This document shows, piece after piece, positions 14,468 through 21,663 of a stretch of 24,390 nucleotides of DNA. A program made the translations under genes and the position numbers. The stretch spans positions 3,982-28,371 of the forward strand of contig DGEF01000013.1 in NCBI GenBank assembly GCA_002385805.1, written 5' to 3'. Every line of letters begins with the position of its first letter. The first letter of the stretch is position 1. A model generated the notes under the pieces. The model had not been told where the DNA came from, did not search any database, and saw only the letters and a list, made by a program, of their open reading frames with translations. The stretch comes from Peptococcaceae bacterium UBA3933 (GTDB taxonomy: Bacteria; Bacillota; Peptococcia; Peptococcales; BICA1-8).

Positions 14468-14491
14468 AACAGTCTATGTAATTAGACTGTT
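14468..14491. promoter_or_regulatory. Perfect dyad near the nfo promoter (possible operator)
   Basis: AACAGTCTA (14468-14476) and TAGACTGTT (14483-14491) are perfect 9-bp inverted copies six bases apart. The dyad lies just downstream of the -10-like box at 14492-14497, where a repressor would block transcription. Part of it can also pair with the terminator arm. Confidence 0.4.
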
Positions 14492-14520
14492 ATTAAATAA
14501 TTTTATCATTATATTGACAA
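14492..14520 (-). promoter_or_regulatory. Candidate promoter for nfo
   Basis: On the minus strand TTGTCA (14515-14520), a 17-base spacer and TTTAAT (14492-14497), each five of six to consensus. The predicted start is near 14485, upstream of the terminator. The region is AT-rich, so a chance match is possible. Confidence 0.45.
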
Positions 14521-14572
14521 TAAAGCCAGCAAAAATAATGAAATATATTTAATAATTATTATATCCAAAACA

Positions 14573-15463
14573 TTAGTTATCTGTCTTAGCTTTGGTCAAA
14601 AGGCAAAAATGATTCCCCTCTCTTAAACGATAACGCAAATCTGACCATTCAATCAGAACTTCTCCGTTTTTTTCCTGTTTAGCGAACCAGGGAAAACGCG
14701 CAAACTCCAGAAAAACCTGAACTTCAGGCTCCTCTTTCGTTGCTTTCACCAGTTCACACTCTTTCTTTTTACAGAGAGTCTCTTTTATCCTAACCTGGCC
14801 GGTAAAAATATCGATTTGACCTAAATAATAAACCTGACCTTTAAAGAGAATAAAATTCCACCGGCGCCACCCCAATAAAGGTGGCATTAAAGCAAAATCT
14901 TTGTATTTTTTAAAGAACTTAAGCAAATAAGTCTTGGCTTTTAACCGAAATTTATACATTGTTAGGAGATAAAGTACTAAAATCGGAAAAATAAAAAATA
15001 AAAATTCATTTCCTCTGCCTAACATATACAGTACTAAACCACTTAGAAAAACCAGTATTATTAAAGGGTCAATAACCATTAAAAGGTCCCAAGCATATCT
15101 TTGTTTGCTGAAAGGCCATAATATCTTGGTCCCATAAGAGTTGAGAAGATCTAAAAATAAATGCAGTAGAATAGACAGCAAACTAACCAGGTATAATAAC
15201 CCTAATCCGCTGCCCGGCGTAAACAACCATACCCCAAAAGCAGGCAATAAGGCATAAAAAGGTGACAATAAAAGTGAATGGGTAAAACCCCTGTGGTGTT
15301 TAATATAATTTACTTTCCCTTTGCTGCCTAAAGCAACATCTATATCAGGTAGCTGGGAAGCAATCAAGGCTGTAGCTACTAAGCCGGTTTGGGGTGTTAC
15401 TGCAATTTCTTGAACAACACAAGCTAATCCTATGCCTGTTAAACCATGTGTCAATGTATCCAA
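14573..15463 (-). CDS. YdjM-like membrane-bound metal-dependent hydrolase
   Basis: Membrane protein of 296 residues from the YdjM/YbcI family (PF04307), annotated as metal-dependent hydrolases on the basis of conserved His/Asp residues. The family core is clear: MDTLTHGLTGIGLA at the start, ASQLPDIDVALG (~35-46), KHHRGFTHSLLLSPF (~55-69), then HLFLDLLNSYGTKILWPFSKQRYAWD (~101-126). About four or five hydrophobic helices lie in the first 170 residues, followed by a soluble tail. Substrate and reaction are unproven. TTG start chosen for its AGGTGA site six bases upstream. It follows the 64-aa gene by 47 bases on the same strand and is probably its operon partner. Confidence 0.88.
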   Translation of the reverse strand: MDTLTHGLTGIGLACVVQEIAVTPQTGLVATALIASQLPDIDVALGSKGKVNYIKHHRGFTHSLLLSPFYALLPAFGVWLFTPGSGLGLLYLVSLLSILLHLFLDLLNSYGTKILWPFSKQRYAWDLLMVIDPLIILVFLSGLVLYMLGRGNEFLFFIFPILVLYLLTMYKFRLKAKTYLLKFFKKYKDFALMPPLLGWRRWNFILFKGQVYYLGQIDIFTGQVRIKETLCKKKECELVKATKEEPEVQVFLEFARFPWFAKQEKNGEVLIEWSDLRYRLREGNHFCLLTKAKTDN

Positions 15464-15510
15464 AGAAAATCACCTGATTTACTTAATGTCTAGTCCGTTT
15501 CTCGTTAATG

Positions 15511-15705
15511 TTACTTATCGGAAGGTAACCGTTTGTAACTACCGGTCTTTACCCCACGGGTAAATTTTGCCCGCTCTGCCGGGATTCCCATAGGTCTTTG
15601 GGCCGCATTTCTGAAAAATTCCTGTGTCTTTTGCTCAATTTCTTCATTTTCACTTTCAGCAATTTCAAACCAGTATTTTGCACCTTTATCTTCTTTTTTA
15701 TTCAC
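15511..15705 (-). CDS. Small conserved-looking protein of unknown function
   Basis: Protein of 64 residues that I do not recognise. The N-terminal half is acidic (YWFEIAESENEEIEQKTQEFF, helical) and the C-terminal half basic with many Gly, Pro and Arg (AQRPMGIPAERAKFTRGVK). No cysteine motif or membrane segment. GTG start with an AAGGAGG site nine bases upstream; part of that site lies in an inverted repeat (15708-15740) that could hide it. It lies between the HAD gene and the YdjM-like gene on the same strand. The good ribosome site and protein-like composition argue that it is real. Confidence 0.65.
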   Translation of the reverse strand: MNKKEDKGAKYWFEIAESENEEIEQKTQEFFRNAAQRPMGIPAERAKFTRGVKTGSYKRLPSDK

Positions 15706-15707
15706 AA

Positions 15708-15740
15708 AACTAACCTCCTTTTAGTTAACTAAGGTTAGTT
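15708..15740 (-). promoter_or_regulatory. Inverted repeat covering the ribosome site of the 64-aa gene
   Basis: AACTAACCT (15708-15716) and AGGTTAGTT (15732-15740) are perfect 9-bp inverted copies. In the minus-strand RNA the 3' arm contains the last part of AAGGAGG, so the hairpin would limit access by the ribosome. The loop also contains the palindrome TAGTTAACTA. Confidence 0.4.
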
Positions 15741-15777
15741 TATGTAAAATTCTTTGTTAAATGTATACTGGATAAAA

Positions 15778-16491
15778 TTACCCGAGAACAGGTAGCTCCT
15801 TTATAAAACTTAACAAATCCTGCAAACTCCCCCGGTGATCAGGTTGATAGAGAGGTTGACCACGGTCAATCAAATAGTCAGTTACTAAAAAAGTTTTCAT
15901 TCCAAGAGTACTTGCAACCAAATCCTCTTGCACATCATTACCCACCATTAAACATTCTTCTGGGGAAACTTTGATTTCCTCGATTATTTGTCGGAAATAA
16001 AGAGGGTTAGGCTTACAGGCACGACTGTTTTCATAAGTGGTAACTAAATCCCAGGAGAAATTGTCTATACCCGCCCACTGCATCCGATGCCTAATAGCTA
16101 ATTCCGGAAAAATAGGGTTTGTAGCCAAGACAATTTTATACCCCTTTTCTTGGGCTTGCCCAATAATTTGGGCAGATAAGGGGGAATATCCGGAATATTT
16201 TTGTAACTTTGGAAACTCCTCCTGATAAAACTTCTCGAATAAGGGGTACATTACCATTTTCTCTTGTTTAATCGCCGGCAGGAAACTAGCCATAAACACT
16301 TCTTCGTTAGTTAATGTTCCGGAGTTTTTCAGCATGGACATAGTAGAAGTCCATAACTCCTTAATCAAAATCTCAGGTTCTACTTTATGGGCAAAAAAAG
16401 GAGCCAATTTTTCAAAATATTTCTGAATAAAAAGTTCTAAATCCAATGGCAGCAATGTGCCATCTAAGTCAAATAATAGAGCCTTAAACAT
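15778..16491 (-). CDS. HAD-superfamily phosphatase
   Basis: Probable small-molecule phosphatase of 237 residues. HAD motif I is FDLDGTL (nucleophile and acid/base Asp at positions ~8 and 10), motif II the Thr in LATNP, motif III the Lys in ACKPNPLYF, motif IV GNDVQEDLVAS. The stretch between motifs I and II (~15-110) forms a helical cap of the C1 type. The substrate is not readable. ATG at 16491 chosen because GAGGT lies five bases upstream; a GTG four codons earlier overlaps that site. It probably heads the group of three genes ending with the YdjM-like protein. The 95 bases to the preceding gene hold no clear terminator. Confidence 0.92.
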   Translation of the reverse strand: MFKALLFDLDGTLLPLDLELFIQKYFEKLAPFFAHKVEPEILIKELWTSTMSMLKNSGTLTNEEVFMASFLPAIKQEKMVMYPLFEKFYQEEFPKLQKYSGYSPLSAQIIGQAQEKGYKIVLATNPIFPELAIRHRMQWAGIDNFSWDLVTTYENSRACKPNPLYFRQIIEEIKVSPEECLMVGNDVQEDLVASTLGMKTFLVTDYLIDRGQPLYQPDHRGSLQDLLSFIKELPVLG

Positions 16492-16586
16492 AATCCACCT
16501 CACAATTTATCATTTCCCTAGTGTCCGGGGAACAATCCAAGAACCTATTGCCTGGAAAAATGCAACTACTTTATACTTCATCTATC

Positions 16587-17240
16587 TTACCAGAGAAAGG
16601 GAACCCTTTTCAACAGATTACCTAAATAATTTATTGTTAATATCCACCTGTTTCCGTCCTTATCTCTATAATCCCAAGTCCCTTCAAGTTTGTCTATTTT
16701 TAAAACCAGATTGTTATTACCGGGATAATTGCTATCATATACTTTAATCTTAACCCACCTTAACCCTTCTTCTAAACTATAAGGAACAACCGTATGGGCA
16801 TAGGTTATTTTTTTAAGATTACTGATTTTAGGTAAAAAAACCACTAAAGGTAACCATTCCTGATTAGTGGTTCGCAGTGATTTCTCCAGTTTTTCTTTAA
16901 ACTTCTTATGATTGAAGTAACTTTTTAAGCTTTGAGTTAAAAAAGGCCTGCCCCAAGTACGCACCTGCATAACGGCGATCTTTATTTCTTCCTGAGCAGA
17001 GGGTATTTCTTCACCTAAAAAATTCAAAAGAACATAAGCGGAAATCCCGCTACAAACCCCTGAAGCCAATGTTCTCCTTACAACTACATCACCTACTAAA
17101 CTTACCTGCCAGCTTTTTAAAAATGCCTTTTCTTTGATTATCTTCATTATCTCAGGTTCAGGTGTAAAAATGAAATTATTTTTCAAGCCATAAACAGAAG
17201 GCGTAAATTTCTTCCCCTGCCATTCCAATTCAATAACCAT
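16587..17240 (-). CDS. Putative papain-fold cysteine peptidase (hypothetical protein)
   Basis: Protein of 217 residues with no family I can name with certainty, but with a recognisable catalytic pattern. SGVCSGISAYVLLNF (Cys63) resembles the active-site helix of papain-like enzymes; AHTVVPYSLEEG (His149) and KVYDSNYPGNN (Asp169, Asn171) match the His and (Y)DPNYPG segments of C39-like and related bacterial cysteine peptidases. The three occur in the right order and at plausible spacing. There is no signal peptide from the chosen start, so it would be cytoplasmic. I start at the ATG at 17240 because it overlaps the stop of the exchanger gene (TAATG), with GGGGG upstream; a longer frame would add 19 residues inside the exchanger gene. 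The close coupling suggests a shared role, which is unknown. Confidence 0.6.
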   Translation of the reverse strand: MVIELEWQGKKFTPSVYGLKNNFIFTPEPEIMKIIKEKAFLKSWQVSLVGDVVVRRTLASGVCSGISAYVLLNFLGEEIPSAQEEIKIAVMQVRTWGRPFLTQSLKSYFNHKKFKEKLEKSLRTTNQEWLPLVVFLPKISNLKKITYAHTVVPYSLEEGLRWVKIKVYDSNYPGNNNLVLKIDKLEGTWDYRDKDGNRWILTINYLGNLLKRVPFLW

Positions 17241-18223
17241 TAAGACAGCCCCCAAAAAACAACCATAATAAAGATTAAGTAAAAGAATCCGCAGCAAATC
17301 AATAATGTGGAACTGAGCCTTTTTTTATAAACAATATTGCCTAAAACTAAGGTAGCGGAAAAGAGCACTAAAATACCACTTAGTAAAGATGTACCGTTTA
17401 ACTGCCAAGGGGTAAAAAACATACCGAAGGCTGGAATAATGGAACTTTGGAAAACCATCGCCCCTGTAATATTACCTAGAGCCAGAGTATCCTTTTTTTG
17501 AGCAATCCAGATGATACTGTTAAACTTTTCCGGTAATTCTGTGGCAATGGGAGCAATAATTATAGCTAAAATCAAAGGTGGTATCCCTATACTTTCAGCC
17601 AGAACTTTAATCCCCGCCACAAAATAGTTGGCCCCCCAGACAATAGCTGTCAACCCAACTGCTACTTGGATTAAAATTATTATCATACAGGGCTTACGCC
17701 AGAAACAAAAATATAAGGGTCTTAAGTCCATAGAAGTTAAATTTTTACCGGAATAGAAAGTTCTTAAAGTATAAAAGAAATAGGATACTACAAGAACAAG
17801 AGATATTACTTTATGATAAAGATTGTTTACGGTTAGAGAAGCACCTAAAGCCAGGCTATACAGGAAAATAAAAACTAATAAATCACGTTTAACAGTTTGC
17901 AAGTCAATTTTTAGGTTGTAAACATAAGGACCACGCCAAGGAAAACAACGAGCACTAAAACCCACAATAAAAAATGCCAAAGTACCCAGCATAAAAGGAG
18001 CACCTAATATGGCTCCTATACCTATGTGAGTAGTATTAACATCTGGAGAAAAAAGAATGGCCACTACCGGGATGATCGACTCTGGTAGGGCAGTACCTAC
18101 TGCAGCTAATATACTGCCTACCGCCCCTTCGGATAAACCCAGTTTAGCCCCTAACCATTCCACGCTGTTGGTAAATAACTCTGCACCTAGCAAAATGATA
18201 ATTAACCCTAGCAAAAGTTCCAT
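17240..18223 (-). CDS. Cation/Ca2+ exchanger (CaCA family) membrane protein
   Basis: Membrane antiporter of 327 residues, about ten hydrophobic helices in two homologous halves. The alpha repeats that form the ion path are present: GSILAAVGTALPESIIPVVA (~36-55), with the conserved Glu after GTALP, and IIIAPIATELPEKFNSIIW (~217-235), with the Glu of TELPE. Ca2+/Na+ or Ca2+/H+ exchange is the family activity, but the sequence does not show which ions are carried. ATG at 18223 selected because an upstream GTG has no separate ribosome site. The stop overlaps the start of the peptidase-like gene by one base. The leader holds a perfect 15-bp inverted repeat (18244-18290). Confidence 0.88.
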   Translation of the reverse strand: MELLLGLIIILLGAELFTNSVEWLGAKLGLSEGAVGSILAAVGTALPESIIPVVAILFSPDVNTTHIGIGAILGAPFMLGTLAFFIVGFSARCFPWRGPYVYNLKIDLQTVKRDLLVFIFLYSLALGASLTVNNLYHKVISLVLVVSYFFYTLRTFYSGKNLTSMDLRPLYFCFWRKPCMIIILIQVAVGLTAIVWGANYFVAGIKVLAESIGIPPLILAIIIAPIATELPEKFNSIIWIAQKKDTLALGNITGAMVFQSSIIPAFGMFFTPWQLNGTSLLSGILVLFSATLVLGNIVYKKRLSSTLLICCGFFYLIFIMVVFWGLS

Positions 18224-18243
18224 TAACACCTGTGCCGCCCACC

Positions 18244-18290
18244 ACCTAAATATAAATATGACTTTGCTTAATATTTATTTATATTTAGGT
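18244..18290 (-). promoter_or_regulatory. Perfect 15-bp inverted repeat in the exchanger leader
   Basis: ACCTAAATATAAATA (18244-18258) and TATTTATATTTAGGT (18276-18290) are exact inverted copies separated by 17 bases. The repeat ends 21 bases before the start codon at 18223. It could be an RNA hairpin or a two-site operator. No U-run follows in the direction of the gene, so it is not a simple terminator. Confidence 0.5.
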
Positions 18291-18308
18291 AAAGGGGATA
18301 AAAGAACA

Positions 18309-18328
18309 AAATCGCCCTAAGGCGATTT
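18309..18328 (-). terminator. Probable terminator overlapping the stop of the 87-aa gene
   Basis: AAATCGCC (18309-18316) and GGCGATTT (18321-18328) form an 8-bp stem with a four-base loop. On the minus strand the sequence after it is TTTTGTTCTTTT. The stem touches the stop codon at 18328-18330. Confidence 0.65.
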
Positions 18329-18591
18329 CAATCATTTTCATGCTGGTATCTAACCGCTGCATCAATTAATACTTTTTCACCTTGACGTTCTACACCAACC
18401 AATCCTACAATACCTGGATCCCCTTTAGATTCCAGATAGAGACTGACAAACTCTTGTACCCCTTCTTCTGAATAAGGGTCTAAAAAATCTTTAAGGACTC
18501 TTTCGTAATCTTCCCGGGGAACGCATAAAAGTTTATGCTTAACGGTAAAATATGGCTCCTTTGTTTTTTCAACTACTCTGGAAAAATCCAA
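18328..18591 (-). CDS. Small protein of unknown function
   Basis: Protein of 87 residues, not recognised. It reads as a compact soluble protein: TVKHKLLCVPREDYERVLKDFLDPYSEEGVQEFVSLYL (mainly helical), then GDPGIVGLVGVERQGEKVLIDAAVRYQ (mainly strand). One cysteine, no membrane segment. TTG start with AGGTGG nine bases upstream. It has its own terminator at the stop codon, and a TAGTGAC-type repeat block lies upstream at 18649-18680, so it is probably a single-gene unit. Confidence 0.6.
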   Translation of the reverse strand: MDFSRVVEKTKEPYFTVKHKLLCVPREDYERVLKDFLDPYSEEGVQEFVSLYLESKGDPGIVGLVGVERQGEKVLIDAAVRYQHEND

Positions 18592-18648
18592 AATAAAATC
18601 CCACCTGCCTTTTTGATTAGTTTATAACAGCAGGAGGGATTTCATGCA

Positions 18649-18680
18649 TTAGTGACTAGTGATTAGTGACTAGTAATTGG
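18649..18680. repeat. TAGTGACTAGTGATT intergenic array (second copy)
   Basis: Four units of the same 7-8 base word as in the array at 5177-5260, between the 87-aa gene and the dehydrogenase gene. TTAGTGACTAGTGATTAGTG at 18649-18668 is nearly identical to 5199-5218. Confidence 0.7.
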
Positions 18681-18757
18681 TCAAAATTCTTTAATAATCT
18701 CGACAAAAAGGTTTCTCTAATAAGCATTTCTTGAAGTAAAGATAACACTTTAAGTTC

Positions 18758-19705
18758 TTAGTATCCTCTTTCCAAATTCACCACGTTAAGCATCTCACCT
18801 TCACCGGTATAATAAACCTCTAAGTTGTGTTTGAAAATTTCCATTGCCCTTTTCATATAAAATGGAGAACGACCGGCCAAATGAGGAGTTATGATTAAAT
18901 TAGGGGCCTGCCAAAGAGGACTGTCAGCAGGCAAAGGTTCTTCCCGAAATGCATCTAAGGCAGCACCTCTAATCCAGCCTTCTTTTAAGGCTTTTAACAA
19001 GGCTTCGTCCTGAACCACATGACCCCGGGCAATATTTATAAAATAGCAGTTTTCGGGCATGGCTTTAAATTCTTTTTCACCAAATAAATCTTTAGTTTCC
19101 GGAGTTAAAGGTGTCACCACAACTACATAATCTGCTAACTCCAAAGCTTTTAATAAATCATCATTTTTAAATATCCTGTCAACATAAGGTACTGATTTAC
19201 CGGAACGATTTACACCGATTACCTGCATATCAAAAGCTTTCGCTTTTCGAGCTATTTCCTCACCAATGGCACCTACCCCTACAATAACCAGTGTCTTTCC
19301 GGCTAATTCTGCTACCCGCAATGTTCTATCCCATAAAGACTTGCGCTGGTTATCCAACATAGGTACCAAACGCCGTGAATCCTGCAACATTAAAGCAAGG
19401 GTATGTTCAGCCATGGGTATTTTATGGATCCCCTTGGCGTTTGTTACTAAAATATTTTGGGCCATAAGCTGCTCAAAAGGCAGTTTATCCAAACCGGCAC
19501 TGACTACCATCATCCATTTCAAACTTTTACATTCTTTTACAATTTCTGCCGTTAAATCTTCCCCATAAGTAATTAAAATTTCCGCTTCCTTTAGTTTGTC
19601 TTTCACTTCCTCAATCGGCCCATATTCAAAAATAAGTTCGGGATACTTTTCTAAAATAGGCTGTATATGATGGGAAGATATCTTTGCCGTACTGATTACT
19701 CTCAC
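18758..19705 (-). CDS. NAD(P)-dependent D-2-hydroxyacid dehydrogenase
   Basis: Cytoplasmic oxidoreductase of 315 residues acting on a 2-hydroxy acid/2-keto acid pair; the substrate is not evident. The NAD-binding core (~100-282) has the Rossmann GVGAIG (143-148). The family's catalytic triad is present: Arg227 in NIARGHVV, Glu256 in DAFREEPLP, His275 in ITPHLAGRSP. The residue after the second strand is Asn-Arg (VNRSGK), which could favour NADP. GTG start. It follows the GerMN lipoprotein gene by 11 bases, so the two are probably co-transcribed, although their products have no obvious shared role. Confidence 0.93.
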   Translation of the reverse strand: MRVISTAKISSHHIQPILEKYPELIFEYGPIEEVKDKLKEAEILITYGEDLTAEIVKECKSLKWMMVVSAGLDKLPFEQLMAQNILVTNAKGIHKIPMAEHTLALMLQDSRRLVPMLDNQRKSLWDRTLRVAELAGKTLVIVGVGAIGEEIARKAKAFDMQVIGVNRSGKSVPYVDRIFKNDDLLKALELADYVVVVTPLTPETKDLFGEKEFKAMPENCYFINIARGHVVQDEALLKALKEGWIRGAALDAFREEPLPADSPLWQAPNLIITPHLAGRSPFYMKRAMEIFKHNLEVYYTGEGEMLNVVNLERGY

Positions 19706-19716
19706 TTAACCCACCC

Positions 19717-20277
19717 CTATTTCATCATATTCTCTTCCAATAAATATTCATCCCGGGTCAGAGGATCCCGCAAATATATATGACCGGAAATGGTTTCTAC
19801 TTCTTCACCCTCAACTAATATTTTCACTTTTTCTATTCCAGGAAGTTCCGTTAAGGTATTGACTATGCCATAAACGGCTAAAAGTTCACCCATAGAACCG
19901 GTTGCCCCATGAATATGCTCAGAAAGGTCAACAATGGCCAAACCTTCTTCTTCAACATAAGTATAATTTAAAATTTCCGTACCTTTAGGTATTACATCCA
20001 AAGTATCGTCTTCTGCTTGACTTCCTTTAATAAGCTCTTCGATTAATTCCCGGCCCCGTTCCGCAGTAGGCAAGCCGGAAATAGTCCGCGCTTCTTTCCG
20101 CAAATAGCCCTCTTCTGTACCGAAATATAAGTAAACCACACTTTCCACTTCCGAAGTTTCTTGTTCTTCTTCCTCCGGTTCCACTGGGGGAACGGGATCA
20201 GTGTTTTTCTCACCAGAGCAACCTGCTATGCTTACGGCGAAAAGAAAGGTCAAAACTAAAACTAAGAATTTTTTCAT
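19717..20277 (-). CDS. GerMN-domain lipoprotein (second copy)
   Basis: Predicted lipoprotein of 186 residues. Signal segment KKFLVLVLTFLFAVSIAGC with the lipobox Cys, then an acidic, Pro-rich linker (~22-45), then the GerMN domain (~47-170): VYLYFGTEEGYL, ELIEELIKGSQ, IPKGTEILNYTYV, AIVDLSEHI, AVYGIVNTLTELPGIEKVKILVEGEEV. It parallels the gene at 3646-4284 along the whole domain but is clearly diverged. ATG at 20277 is preferred (GGAGG eight bases upstream); an in-frame TTG five codons earlier overlaps that site. It leads a two-gene unit with the dehydrogenase. Confidence 0.85.
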   Translation of the reverse strand: MKKFLVLVLTFLFAVSIAGCSGEKNTDPVPPVEPEEEEQETSEVESVVYLYFGTEEGYLRKEARTISGLPTAERGRELIEELIKGSQAEDDTLDVIPKGTEILNYTYVEEEGLAIVDLSEHIHGATGSMGELLAVYGIVNTLTELPGIEKVKILVEGEEVETISGHIYLRDPLTRDEYLLEENMMK

Positions 20278-20493
20278 TAAATCTACCTCCAAAAAATAAA
20301 TCTTTTTCTACTAAATTAATTGACGTGACTTATTGATTTTTGTTCCAAATTAAAGGCGGGTTACCTAAAAACCTTATTCCAAAATATTTTTTAAAATATT
20401 CATTCTTTTATTAAAGGGAAAATCCTTCTCTGTTTTAAAAATTCTTCCCTCTTATGTGTAATCTTTATAAAATCAGTCATAGATGACATGTCC

Positions 20494-21198
20494 TCAATAT
20501 ATTTTTTCTTCCTTGCTGTTAAAAGCAATTTCCTTTTCTACCAAATAGATTTCACCATTTGGACTCATGCTGGCAAAAAATACATCATCAATAGAAGATA
20601 TGTTCCGCTTTTTCAGTTCTTCCATAAGCCATTCTTTGCTTAAACCTGCATCTGCCAAACCCCGGGTATTCACTTCCCCGTCATCAATTAAGGTGAGCGG
20701 TATCCCTTCATACTCAGTGGGAATGTTTAGGTCAGCAGGGCATAAAGGGCGCTTTTGGGATTTTAGGGATACGGTAAGTTGTCCGGAGGTTTCTAAAACT
20801 GCAAATTCTACATCGGCTATATTAAATACATTTTTTTCTCGTAATTGAGTTAATAAATCGTCCATATTATACCTGGCCCGCCTCATTTCCCTGGCCTGAA
20901 TTTTACCATTAGCAATTAAAATATTTGGTTTGCCATAAAAAATCCTACGAAAAATGTTGCTTTTTAAACATAATATAGATAATACTATCTGAGCGAAAGC
21001 TAGAATAGCAATGGGTAGAAGGCCACGTATAAGTGGTATGTTTTTATCACCCAAAGGAATAGCCGCTAATTCTGCAATGACAATAGCAACAACAAAATCA
21101 ATAGCAGATAACTGGCCGATTTCCCTTTTCCCCATTAAACGCATGAAGATTAAAAGAACGAAATACACTACCAAAGTTCGCAGGACTAATTCCAGCAT
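20494..21198 (-). CDS. YetF/DUF421 family membrane protein
   Basis: Protein of 234 residues. Three N-terminal membrane helices (~5-80) open with LVVYFVLLIFMRLMGKREIGQLSAIDFVVAIVIAE, the family signature, followed by a soluble C-terminal part (~90-225) with the typical REMRRARYNMDDLLTQLREKNVFNIADVEFAVLETSGQLTV and, later, KKRNISSIDDVFFASMSPNGEIYLV. Family members such as YetF of Bacillus are often encoded near spore genes; the function is not established. ATG start with AAGGAGAGG upstream. A short repeated sequence motif lies in the divergent promoter region to the right. Confidence 0.9.
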   Translation of the reverse strand: MLELVLRTLVVYFVLLIFMRLMGKREIGQLSAIDFVVAIVIAELAAIPLGDKNIPLIRGLLPIAILAFAQIVLSILCLKSNIFRRIFYGKPNILIANGKIQAREMRRARYNMDDLLTQLREKNVFNIADVEFAVLETSGQLTVSLKSQKRPLCPADLNIPTEYEGIPLTLIDDGEVNTRGLADAGLSKEWLMEELKKRNISSIDDVFFASMSPNGEIYLVEKEIAFNSKEEKIY

Positions 21199-21343
21199 CT
21201 TTTAATCCTCTCCTTATAGACAAAGCAATTGATAGTATTTAATTGACAAGTAAAAATTATTCACTTTACAAAATTTATAGCTTTAACTTATTATTAATTA
21301 AAGACTGATAAAATGTTTACCATAAATCCTGTACCTTAGCCGC

Positions 21344-21355
21344 AACCTTAACCTA
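21344..21355. repeat. AACCTTAACCTA intergenic word
   Basis: Fourth occurrence of the AACCTT word in the window, upstream of the small membrane-protein gene. Confidence 0.4.
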
Positions 21356-21408
21356 GTGAATTATGATTGAAACAGTAATTATTCACTTAAAAAAGGAGTG
21401 TAATTAAA

Positions 21409-21597
21409 ATGTATAAAATAGCTTATTGTCTTTTATTTATTGCCGTAATTTTGAAATCTCTGGGTCTCTACTATTTAGCCGGAAAAAAAGATAAACCCTT
21501 TCCGGAAAGGAAAAGGTTTTATCTTAAATTAAACTGGTCAGGCAATGGTTTATTAATTATAGGGGTTGTTATTTTAGCAATCAAGTGGTTTTTATAG
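21409..21597 (+). CDS. Small two-helix membrane protein of unknown function
   Basis: Protein of 62 residues with two hydrophobic helices (~4-23, IAYCLLFIAVILKSLGLYYL, and ~47-61, GLLIIGVVILAIKWF) joined by a basic loop (GKKDKPFPERKRF). Not recognised. ATG start with AAAGGAG twelve bases upstream. It is divergent from the YetF gene across 210 bases that hold three copies of an AGTGAAT-type motif. A hairpin at 21626-21660 follows and could end transcription. Confidence 0.65.
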   Translation: MYKIAYCLLFIAVILKSLGLYYLAGKKDKPFPERKRFYLKLNWSGNGLLIIGVVILAIKWFL

Positions 21598-21625
21598 ATG
21601 AAATGTATTAGAGATTTGTTTCTTT

Positions 21626-21660
21626 TTAGCAAAAGTACTCTTTTAGAGTCCGTTTGCTAA
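21626..21660 (+). terminator. Probable terminator of the small membrane-protein gene
   Basis: TTAGCAAA (21626-21633) pairs with TTTGCTAA (21653-21660); an inner ACTC/GAGT pair (21637-21640, 21646-21649) nests in it. A short GTTTTAAG follows on the plus strand. It lies between convergent genes. Confidence 0.55.
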
Positions 21661-21663
21661 GTT

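Noticed and set aside
16457..16747. Plus-strand open frame of 96 codons across the HAD and peptidase-like gene ends
   Set aside because: It lies antisense to two supported genes and has no upstream ribosome site.
20278..20493. Gap between the second GerMN gene and the YetF gene
   Set aside because: AT-rich with short A/T inverted runs, but no hairpin with a clear U-run and no reading frame with a ribosome site could be supported.
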